Shown one piece after another: positions 41,976 through 48,265 of a stretch of 48,265 bases of DNA. Source of the DNA: Ignavibacteria bacterium (lineage in GTDB: Bacteria > Bacteroidota > Ignavibacteria > Tepidaquicellales > OLB5). The notes beneath the pieces were generated by a model, which was not told the origin of the DNA, ran no database searches, and saw nothing but the letters and a program-made list of their open reading frames with translations. Position 1 is the first letter of the stretch. Each line of letters begins with the position of its first letter. The stretch is from positions 1 to 48,265 of the forward strand of contig JAIOIK010000094.1 of the NCBI GenBank assembly GCA_019912545.1, given 5' to 3'. A program made the position numbers and the translations under genes.

Positions 41976-43637
41976 ATGAAAAAACTACTAGTAATATTAC
42001 TGATAATATCCTCTAAGATTGTTGTGTCCCAGATCAGTCCGCTTGAATACCGGATTGTGAAAGAGGAATATAATAAATTCAAGCCCTCTAAGATCACTCA
42101 AAAAGGCTACAGGACGGGTGAAGTTGTATCTGTAACACCAATTACAAATCAGACCATTATCTCTAATTTTATTTCTGATGTGATCACCGTCAGCAATCCA
42201 AACGGCGATACTGTTTGGTTCGGCACGGGAAAAGGAATTGCGCGTACAACAAACCTTGGTATTTCATTCCAGAACTTCTACGGCACAGAACCATTTGGTG
42301 ATGATGATGTTTCTGGTCTGGCAGTTTATAAAAACTGGGTTGTTGTTGGTACGGCCTATTCGCAGAAAATTGGGGATGATTACGTAGCAACCGGAAGCGG
42401 TATAAAAGTTTCATCAGATTACGGCGCTACATGGGCAGCATATCCCCAGCCGGTTGAACCAATGGATAGCGCTTCGGGCACTTTCATCAGTTATGGCGCA
42501 AATCTTATTTCCGCACTTGCAGTTGTGGTTGATGAGCAGAATCTTTCATATGATATACTCATAACAAAGAAGAACACAACCTCAGATACAATTGTAATTT
42601 GGCTTGCCTCATGGGCAGGGGGAGTGAGGAAGTCAACAGATTTCGGAAGAACTTTCACACGTGTACTGATGCCGCCTGATAATCTGGATAGCATTTACCC
42701 GGGCGGAACATATACTTTCCAGTATAACCCAAGAGATAATGGAAATCACAAAGGCTTTTCACTCACAGCAGCGAATGATTCCACAATTTATGCCGGAACT
42801 TCGGCAGGGATAAATAAATCAACCGATTGGGGAGTAAGCTGGAAGAAATACAGGTATGGAAATACCGGTTCAGGCAATGGTATATCAGGTAATTTCGTTG
42901 TAGGATTGAAAGTTCAAAGATACGGAAATAAGGAAATTTTATGGGGAGCTACTAATCCGGGTGAAGGTGAAACTAATAATGCAGGGCAATTCAGCGGATT
43001 AAGTTACACAACAAACCAGGGTGCGACTTGGGGCAATACGCTTGAGCAGGGACTTTTTTCGCATAATATGGGGTTTAAGGATTCAATAGTGTATGCAGCA
43101 ACAGATTTTGGCGTATGGCGTGCTTACTTTACACCGCCAAATTTTAGCTGGAGCAAGCCTTCAATAATTTATGATGAAACAATACGCGACCAGATAAGAA
43201 CTGACCTGTTTTATGCTGTTGATTCGCAGGGTGATTCTGTTTGGGTGGGAAGCGGAGACGGGCTTGCAAGAACTACTGATACACTGACAAGTCCGTGGGT
43301 TGGCAAATGGAAAATATTCCGCGCATACAGGAATATTACTTCAACCAATGAAACTTATGCTGCTCCAAATCCATTTTCACCGGATGATGAAGTATGCAGG
43401 ATATATTTCAAGACAGGGAAAACATCGGCATCGGTAACAATAAAGATATTTGATTTTGCAATGTTCCCTGTAAGGACTGTTTTACAGAACGCTCAAAGGA
43501 GTACAACTGATGTTCTATGGACTTCATGGGATGGCAAACGCGATGACGGAATCCAGGTAAGCAATGGCGTTTATTTTTACAGGCTGGAAATCGATAAAGA
43601 TGAAACCGTTTGGGGTAAAATACTTGTGCTGCAGTAA
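41976..43637 (+). CDS. Secreted beta-propeller protein with C-terminal sorting-like domain
   Basis: A 553-aa exported protein. The ATG at 41976 begins a signal peptide (MKKLLVILLIISSKIVVSQ); an in-frame ATG at 41955 adds seven residues and overlaps the previous gene. The centre contains BNR/propeller blades (KGIARTTNLGISF, IKVSSDYGATWAAY, VRKSTDFGRTFTRV, INKSTDWGVSWKKY). The C-terminal 90 residues (AAPNPFSPDDEVCRIYF and VSNGVYFYRLEI) are a FlgD-Ig/type IX sorting-like domain. It was probably exported to the cell surface; ligand unknown. Confidence 0.82.
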   Translation: MKKLLVILLIISSKIVVSQISPLEYRIVKEEYNKFKPSKITQKGYRTGEVVSVTPITNQTIISNFISDVITVSNPNGDTVWFGTGKGIARTTNLGISFQNFYGTEPFGDDDVSGLAVYKNWVVVGTAYSQKIGDDYVATGSGIKVSSDYGATWAAYPQPVEPMDSASGTFISYGANLISALAVVVDEQNLSYDILITKKNTTSDTIVIWLASWAGGVRKSTDFGRTFTRVLMPPDNLDSIYPGGTYTFQYNPRDNGNHKGFSLTAANDSTIYAGTSAGINKSTDWGVSWKKYRYGNTGSGNGISGNFVVGLKVQRYGNKEILWGATNPGEGETNNAGQFSGLSYTTNQGATWGNTLEQGLFSHNMGFKDSIVYAATDFGVWRAYFTPPNFSWSKPSIIYDETIRDQIRTDLFYAVDSQGDSVWVGSGDGLARTTDTLTSPWVGKWKIFRAYRNITSTNETYAAPNPFSPDDEVCRIYFKTGKTSASVTIKIFDFAMFPVRTVLQNAQRSTTDVLWTSWDGKRDDGIQVSNGVYFYRLEIDKDETVWGKILVLQ

Positions 43638-43651
43638 AATGTTAATCCGGA

Positions 43652-43912
43652 ATGAAAATTAATTATCTGAAAAGTGTTTTTTGGGACTATCCTGATCTAA
43701 ATTCAGAAGAGAGTGTACATAATATAATTAATTCGGGTAATAGTGATAAGCTTAAATGGGTATTGAGCAGGTTCCTAGAGCATGGCAGAGTTATTGATAC
43801 ACTGACTTTCTTTAATATCAAAGATATCAGCAAATCTATAAATGAATTAAAGCTTAAAAAGGGTACAAGAGAAAAGTGGAACAGACTAATTGAAGTTTAT
43901 GGAAAAGATTAG
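43652..43912 (+). CDS. DUF6922-like small protein, probable antitoxin
   Basis: An 86-aa acidic/basic mixed protein with KSVFWDYPDLNSEESVHNII at the N-terminus and a helical C-terminus. The 'F-W-D-Y' opening fits DUF6922 proteins, which often precede AbiEii-type nucleotidyltransferases. It overlaps the toxin-like gene by 23 bp. A role as antitoxin is inferred from position. Confidence 0.75.
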   Translation: MKINYLKSVFWDYPDLNSEESVHNIINSGNSDKLKWVLSRFLEHGRVIDTLTFFNIKDISKSINELKLKKGTREKWNRLIEVYGKD

Positions 43913-44579
43913 CGAGGATATTAGCTGTTATGCAAGACCGGAACAAAGAAATCTTTTGATTGAGCTTTCTTCAAATGATAACATCAGAAACAATTTTTTT
44001 TTAACAGGCGGCACTGCACTATCAGTTTTTTATCTTCATCATAGAATTTCAGATGATATTGATCTTTTTACAAATGAAAATATTGATCTGAATGAACTGG
44101 ATTTTTGGATACTCAGAAAATGGAAAGATGCAGTTAAAACCAACGTCTCGGAATTTATGCTTTCATATTTGATAAATAATGTAAAGGTTGATCTGGTCAT
44201 GGATCATTTGGCAAACAGAGAATCAAGAGTGAAATATCTTTTTGATAATACGTTTATGCATATTGATAATTTAACTAATATCTCATCTAATAAGCTTTGT
44301 ACTCTTGTTAGCAGATCTGAAATAAAGGATTACATTGATTTCTATTTCATTTGCAGAAATAAATCAAATGATGAATTGCGAAGAGTGTACGAAAATGCTA
44401 AGCTTAAGGATAGAGTGTTTGAGGATTTTCCTACCGCCGCATATCAAATAGAAAAAGGAACTGAGTATATTACAGGAAACTACGACATGATGCCTGCATT
44501 AAAATTAGAAATTAACAAACCCGAAATTGAAAAATTTTACAGGGATTTGACTCAAAAAATATACAGTAATTTTAATTGA
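43890..44579 (+). CDS. AbiEii-type nucleotidyltransferase, probable toxin
   Basis: A 229-aa nucleotidyltransferase of the AbiEii/AbiGii family. The active-site blocks are FFLTGGTALS (37-46) and HRISDDIDLF (51-60), with the two aspartates that bind metal. Further on, DLVMDHLA and DYIDFYFI fit the family. Family members can act in type IV-like toxin-antitoxin or abortive infection systems. It may start at 43890 or the ATG at 43899. It ends in a TTGA overlap with the next gene. Confidence 0.85.
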   Translation: MKFMEKISEDISCYARPEQRNLLIELSSNDNIRNNFFLTGGTALSVFYLHHRISDDIDLFTNENIDLNELDFWILRKWKDAVKTNVSEFMLSYLINNVKVDLVMDHLANRESRVKYLFDNTFMHIDNLTNISSNKLCTLVSRSEIKDYIDFYFICRNKSNDELRRVYENAKLKDRVFEDFPTAAYQIEKGTEYITGNYDMMPALKLEINKPEIEKFYRDLTQKIYSNFN

Positions 44580-44947
44580 AATTTCTATCATTAATATTTA
44601 TAATCTCTTTGTTCGGCTGTTCTGCCAAAGGCAATCATGAATATAATTCAATTGTCTCATATTCAAAAAATGAAGTCATTAAGTTTCCGGATTTCACACT
44701 TGAGTTCACTGGCACCAGAGATGAAAAGAAAATGTTCCCGAACGGGAACAGCATCAATTTCAGATTTTATGATTTTAAGATCACTTTCGGAAGTGAGACA
44801 AAAATTGTAAGCTGGTCATCGGGAACAGGTGATATTGCTCCGCTGCCTTTCGAAGCCGGCGGAAAGAAATTCGAGCTTGAGCTTTCAAATTCAGAAAGCC
44901 TGAACAAAAAGCTCAGCGAAAACGAACTTGTAATTGTTAAAAAGTAA
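44576..44947 (+). CDS. Small lipoprotein of unknown function
   Basis: A 123-aa protein with a lipoprotein signal (MKFLSLIFIISLFGCSAKG, lipobox FG-C). TTG start overlapping the AbiEii stop by 3 bp. The rest is beta-rich (FPDFTLEFTGTRDEKKMF, NFRFYDFKITFG). No family recognised. It is 6 bp before the first PorV/PorQ gene. Confidence 0.7.
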   Translation: MKFLSLIFIISLFGCSAKGNHEYNSIVSYSKNEVIKFPDFTLEFTGTRDEKKMFPNGNSINFRFYDFKITFGSETKIVSWSSGTGDIAPLPFEAGGKKFELELSNSESLNKKLSENELVIVKK

Positions 44948-44953
44948 TTCATA

Positions 44954-45928
44954 ATGAAAATACTAAAAATAGCCGTTATATTAATTGCCCTTTTATCTGT
45001 GGATTCATTCGCACAGCTTTCCGGATTGCCCGGAGCTTTTACACGTATGGGATTTAATGCGAGGGGTATCTCCATGGGAAATGCAATGACATCGGTAAGT
45101 ACAGGTGATTTAAGCGGTTTATATAACCCCGCCAGCTCATCTCTGCAAAACGAACATTTGATAAATTTAAGCTATTCTTTCCTTTCGCTGGATAGAAGAC
45201 TGAACTTTGTTAGTTATACAAAGAATTTCAAATTGCCTAACCAGAATGAAGGCGGCGCCGGAATTACTTTTGCTTGGATAAATGCCGGAGTTGGCAAAAT
45301 TGACGGACGCGATCTTGATGGATTTTCCATTGGCGAGCTTTCAACCAGCGAAAATATGTTTCTTTTTGCGCCATCTATCAGGGTATCACCGCAGTTTTCG
45401 GCGGGCGTTGGCTTCAAGCTTTACCTTTCGAAATTGTATGAAGGGATAAAATCCACATCTTTCGGATTTGATCTTGGAGTTATGTACAAGGCAAGCAATA
45501 AATTGAATTTCGGGCTTACCATAAAGGACATAAATTCAAAGTATGAATGGAACACAACCGAAGTTTATGGCCAAAACGGCAACCAGACAAAGGAAAAATT
45601 CCCGCTCCTTTACACTCTCGGAGTATCTTATAACCTTCCGAAAGAATTCGGAATCGTTTCGGTTGATTACGAGACCAGCAATAAGAAATCGAATATTGTA
45701 CGAATTGGAGCGGAGATTAGCCCGTTAAAGGATATTAAATTCCGCGCAGGAGTTGACAGGTTTAATTTCAGCGCTGAAGATAAGATCGGCGGCTCACGTC
45801 CTACAATAGGACTTGGTTACCAGAAATCATTTAAAAGCTACATTGTAGGCTTGGATTATTCGTTTGTAATGGAGCCATATACTCATAATCCGTTTCAGAC
45901 ATTAACGGCTGTTATTAGGTTCAAATAA
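44954..45928 (+). CDS. PorV/PorQ-family outer membrane protein, paralogue 1
   Basis: A 324-aa beta-barrel of the PorV/PorQ (UPF0164) family, which serve the type IX secretion system or resemble its shuttle. The signal peptide is MKILKIAVILIALLSVDSFA. The N-terminal block GAFTRMGFNARGISMGNAMTS and NPASSSL is the family signature. The protein ends in aromatic-rich strands (FQTLTAVIRF). Whether it is a true T9SS component or one of many paralogues is unknown. A second member follows 59 bp away. Confidence 0.82.
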   Translation: MKILKIAVILIALLSVDSFAQLSGLPGAFTRMGFNARGISMGNAMTSVSTGDLSGLYNPASSSLQNEHLINLSYSFLSLDRRLNFVSYTKNFKLPNQNEGGAGITFAWINAGVGKIDGRDLDGFSIGELSTSENMFLFAPSIRVSPQFSAGVGFKLYLSKLYEGIKSTSFGFDLGVMYKASNKLNFGLTIKDINSKYEWNTTEVYGQNGNQTKEKFPLLYTLGVSYNLPKEFGIVSVDYETSNKKSNIVRIGAEISPLKDIKFRAGVDRFNFSAEDKIGGSRPTIGLGYQKSFKSYIVGLDYSFVMEPYTHNPFQTLTAVIRFK

Positions 45929-45987
45929 TCATTATTTTAGCAGCAGCTTAAAAGCGCAGCATAATTTAGAAAAGAAAATCAAAATAT

Positions 45988-46893
45988 TTGAAAAGTATAG
46001 GTAAAGTAATAGCCTTTTTAGCAATAAGCATATCGCTTGTTAACGCGCAAAATGACGGCTCAGGAAATACGGGTCTTGCATTCTTGAAGCTTGGAGTAAC
46101 GTCGCGCTCGATCTCGCTAGGTGAGGCAGTTGTATCATCAGTGAACGATGCTTCTGCAACTCATTATAATCCTGCGGCATTATTTAACGGCTCAAGGGTT
46201 AATATGACCTTCATGCATAATAAGCAGGTGCTGGGAGTAAGGACTGAATTTCTTGGCGCAAAAGTTTCATTCAAAAAAGTCGCATTTGGATTCAGCATAA
46301 ATAATACTGCCGTTGATGATATTGATATTCGCGAAATACCGGGCGAACCGCTCGGGCAATTCAATGCGCAGAATCTTTCTATAGGCCTTTCTGTGGGTTA
46401 CAGAGTGAATGAAATGATTACGGTTGGATTGACCGGAAAATTCCTGTATGAGAAGATCTATGTTGATAATGCAAGCGGTCTTGCATTGGATATCGGCGGT
46501 CTGTACAAAAAGGATATGCTTTCGGTTGGGGCCTCAATTTCCAGTCTTGGCTCGATGAGTGATCTGAGGAATGCCCCGACTAAACTTCCGGCTTCGATCA
46601 GGTTCGGCGCATCTTATGTAATACCCGTACTTGGACTTAATTCATTGCTTACTGTTGGCGCAGATGGATATAAAGTTTTAAGCGGTGGGAAGTTTCATGT
46701 AAATGGAGGCGCAGAATTTCTGTATAAGGAGTTTCTGGCTCTCAGAGTTGGATATCAATCCGGTTATGAAAACAAATCAATTACAACAGGTATTGGGCTG
46801 AAATATAAAGCATTCAATCTTGATTATGCTTTTGTGCCTTACAAATATTCGCTTGGATCAAGTCATACAATAACACTTGGTACAAATTTTTAA
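45988..46893 (+). CDS. PorV/PorQ-family outer membrane protein, paralogue 2
   Basis: A 301-aa relative of the preceding protein. TTG start at 45988, then the signal peptide MKSIGKVIAFLAISISLVNA. The block GLAFLKLGVTSRSISLGEAV and NPAALF is the family signature, here with the typical 'A-F-L-x-L-G-x-x-x-R' form. The C-terminus SHTITLGTNF is a barrel-like end. Its closeness to paralogue 1 suggests co-expression. Confidence 0.83.
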   Translation: MKSIGKVIAFLAISISLVNAQNDGSGNTGLAFLKLGVTSRSISLGEAVVSSVNDASATHYNPAALFNGSRVNMTFMHNKQVLGVRTEFLGAKVSFKKVAFGFSINNTAVDDIDIREIPGEPLGQFNAQNLSIGLSVGYRVNEMITVGLTGKFLYEKIYVDNASGLALDIGGLYKKDMLSVGASISSLGSMSDLRNAPTKLPASIRFGASYVIPVLGLNSLLTVGADGYKVLSGGKFHVNGGAEFLYKEFLALRVGYQSGYENKSITTGIGLKYKAFNLDYAFVPYKYSLGSSHTITLGTNF

Positions 46894-46912
46894 GTGACCC
46901 GTAGGTCAAAGG

Positions 46913-46926
46913 TCCCGCAAGCGGGA
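46913..46926. repeat. TCCCGC-AA-GCGGGA hairpin
   Basis: It sits in the core phrase TCCCGCAAGCGGGATTTCGTT, shared with 28041. A further GTAGGTCAAAGG phrase precedes it, like the elements at 31530-31588. Confidence 0.6.
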
Positions 46927-46994
46927 TTTCGTTTACCCCGGCAAGCCGGCAAACTCAACGCGCTATTTAATTTTGCTTTAATTATCCGGAATGA

Positions 46995-47963
46995 ATGGTA
47001 GTAATACAGTACGAAAAAAAACATCTGGAGGAATGGGAAGATTTCACAGCTTCCTCAAGTAACGGGACAATTTTCCATACCCGCAAGTTTCTTTCTTATC
47101 ACCCTGCTGATAAATTCAAAGACAATTCATTAATTTTCAGAGAAGAAAAAAAGATCACAGCTATATTTCCTGCAATAGAAATTGAGCGGGATGGACTACG
47201 CACATTATGGTCGCATATGGGCGCATCATACGGCGGATTTGTTCACAAAGAGAATTTGGGAATTAAGCAGGCATTTGATCTTACTCAGAATCTGATTGAC
47301 TACGCTTTGAAAGAAAAGTTCGAGAAGATAGTTGTAACAAGTGTTCCGGTTGTTTACCAGAAAAGATACAACCAATATCTTGATTTTGCCTTCATCAAAA
47401 ACGGTTTCAACTATCTTAAAAGGGAAGTTACAAGTGTTATTACTTTAGATACTGATGAGGATAATGTGATGAAGCTCATTAAGCCGGAAGCAAGAACCTC
47501 TATTCGAAAGGCTGAGAAACTTGGAGTGGTGATAAAGAAGTCGAATGATTTTGAAGAGTATTATGATATACTCAAAAGCAATCTAGCAATGCGGCATAAT
47601 GTACAGCCTGCACATACGCTTGAAGAGATCTTAAGGCTAAAAGAGTTATTCCCGCAGAAAATTCAGCTCTACGGCGCATACCTTAAAGGCAAAATGATAG
47701 CAGGAGTGATTAATTTCTACTGCAATGACAAAGTTGTGCTTGTATTTTATATTAGCCATAACCAGGAATATCAGCAGTACAGGGCTGTGAATCTATTGTT
47801 TTATACCATAATGAAAGATGCAATCAGCCGAGGACTTGGGTTTTTGGATTTTGGACTGTTTACTGTAAATATGGATCCGAACTGGGGACTTGGTAAGTTC
47901 AAAGAGAGTTTTGGAGCAAGAGGAATATTAAGAGATTCGTTCCAGTGGCAGTTTACATCGTGA
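46995..47963 (+). CDS. FemAB-like GNAT-fold acyltransferase
   Basis: A 322-aa protein of the FemAB/BioF2-like acyltransferase family. The N-terminal GTIFHTRKFLSYHPADKF and the C-terminal IKPEARTSIRKAEKLGVVIKKS, MIAGVINFY and LFTVNMDPNWGLGKFKESFGA are the usual blocks. Members add amino acids to cell-wall precursors or acetylate sugars or lipids; the donor and acceptor here are unknown. It follows a 101-bp gap with a hairpin. Confidence 0.8.
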   Translation: MVVIQYEKKHLEEWEDFTASSSNGTIFHTRKFLSYHPADKFKDNSLIFREEKKITAIFPAIEIERDGLRTLWSHMGASYGGFVHKENLGIKQAFDLTQNLIDYALKEKFEKIVVTSVPVVYQKRYNQYLDFAFIKNGFNYLKREVTSVITLDTDEDNVMKLIKPEARTSIRKAEKLGVVIKKSNDFEEYYDILKSNLAMRHNVQPAHTLEEILRLKELFPQKIQLYGAYLKGKMIAGVINFYCNDKVVLVFYISHNQEYQQYRAVNLLFYTIMKDAISRGLGFLDFGLFTVNMDPNWGLGKFKESFGARGILRDSFQWQFTS

Positions 47964-47966
47964 AGT

Positions 47967-48027
47967 TTACCTCACCCCTCTACGAGTCCTCAGACTCGAA
48001 GAGTCGTGGACCAGCCCCTCTCCTGGA
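47967..48027. repeat. Left half of an intergenic repeat, cut by an IS element
   Basis: It runs from ACCTCACCCC to AGCCCCTCTCCT, with an internal GAGTCCTCAGACTC hairpin. It matches the left part of the unit at 33126-33188. The right arm is missing; an IS3-type end begins right after. Confidence 0.55.
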
Positions 48028-48265
48028 TGCACTGCCCCCCAAAAAGAGGACAGAAAAATAATAGGAGATAGGTTATATTAAAGGGGGTAAGAAATGAAAA
48101 GAAGTAACACCAAGAGATATAATACAGCATTTAGGCTGAAAGCAGTAAAACTTAAACTGGAGTCAGGTTATTCGCTTAAGGCAGTAGCGGAAGAGCTTTG
48201 TTTAACGGATACAAAGCAAATACGTGAGTGGTTACGTAGATATAACGAGCAAGGTGAAAACGGCC
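48028..48265 (+). mobile_element. Left end of an IS3-family element (partial)
   Basis: The terminus TGCACTGCCCCCCAAAAAGA starts at 48028 and has the TG...-type end and C-run/A-run core common to IS3-family elements. It is followed by the orfA start. The right end lies outside the window. Confidence 0.7.
48094..48265 (+). CDS. IS3-family transposase OrfA, N-terminal part
   Basis: The first 57 residues: MKRSNTKRYNTAFRLKAVKL followed by a helix-turn-helix (SGYSLKAVAEELCLTDTKQ, IREWLRRYNEQG). This is the DNA-binding part of IS3-type OrfA. A ribosome binding site AAAGGGGG precedes the ATG. The frame runs off the window end. Confidence 0.85.
   Translation, partial: MKRSNTKRYNTAFRLKAVKLKLESGYSLKAVAEELCLTDTKQIREWLRRYNEQGENG

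Noticed and set aside
1-48265. tRNA, rRNA or riboswitch genes
   Set aside because: I looked for GTTCRA-type T-loops, rRNA core motifs and common riboswitch cores on both strands and found no convincing candidate. A covariance-model scan would be needed to be certain.

Overview
The window looks like chromosomal DNA of a free-living bacterium from the Ignavibacteria/Chlorobi/Bacteroidota (FCB) side of the tree. Three things support this. There is a secreted protein with a type IX secretion C-terminal sorting domain (and a second with a similar tail), and two tandem PorV/PorQ-family proteins. Promoters fit the Bacteroidota-type pattern TTG-N19/20-TAnnTTTG, which I could place upstream of about nine genes. 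The DNA is AT-rich with many short hairpin repeats. A LexA with E. coli-type operators (CTGT-N8-ACAG) argues for Ignavibacteria rather than a typical Bacteroides, but this is inference.

Layout. 0.2-2.1 kb: lexA, divergent from a Gp37/Gp68 (DUF5131) three-cysteine protein and a small unknown protein, with two LexA operators between them. 2.3-10.8 kb: GTP-dependent PEP carboxykinase, a ParE/RelE-type toxin-antitoxin pair, a TlpA-like thioredoxin, MscL, a PAS/HisKA_2 kinase and ClpC. 11.0-17.1 kb: a minus-strand operon lepA-lepB-lepB-lepB-hemW with three diverged type I signal peptidases. 17.4-18.4 kb: a histone H1-like protein and the two succinate dehydrogenase membrane anchors. 18.5-21.9 kb: two direct copies of ftsX, one interrupted by an amber codon, around a nearly empty AT-rich stretch holding a DUF6790 membrane protein. 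22.0-31.5 kb: a sodium:solute symporter, a T9SS-sorted protein, a decayed IS110-type transposase, and small-molecule and lipid enzymes (fatty acid hydroxylase, Nudix, PAP2, DUF2071). 30.5-36.2 kb: the ergothioneine enzymes EgtD and EgtB, followed by an OpuC-like ABC transporter (ATPase plus fused binding protein/permease), a small membrane protein and a Nudix hydrolase. 36.6-39.6 kb: an orphan nuoAB pair with its own promoter and terminator, and a long-chain acyl-CoA synthetase flanked by inverted copies of a hairpin element. 40.1-48.0 kb: outer-membrane and secreted proteins, a DUF6922/AbiEii-type pair, two PorV/PorQ proteins and a FemAB-like transferase. The window ends inside an IS3-type element.

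The most interesting leads are these: (1) an ABC importer of the OpuC/EgtUV architecture beside egtB and egtD, suggesting one locus for making and importing ergothioneine; (2) a lexA-controlled divergent cassette with the DUF5131 protein; (3) an amber-split ftsX whose divergence from its intact twin is almost entirely synonymous; (4) promoters placed so close to nuoA and sdhC that both mRNAs should be leaderless; (5) a triple signal peptidase operon in which one member carries an extra N-terminal membrane domain. No rRNA, tRNA or CRISPR array was found.
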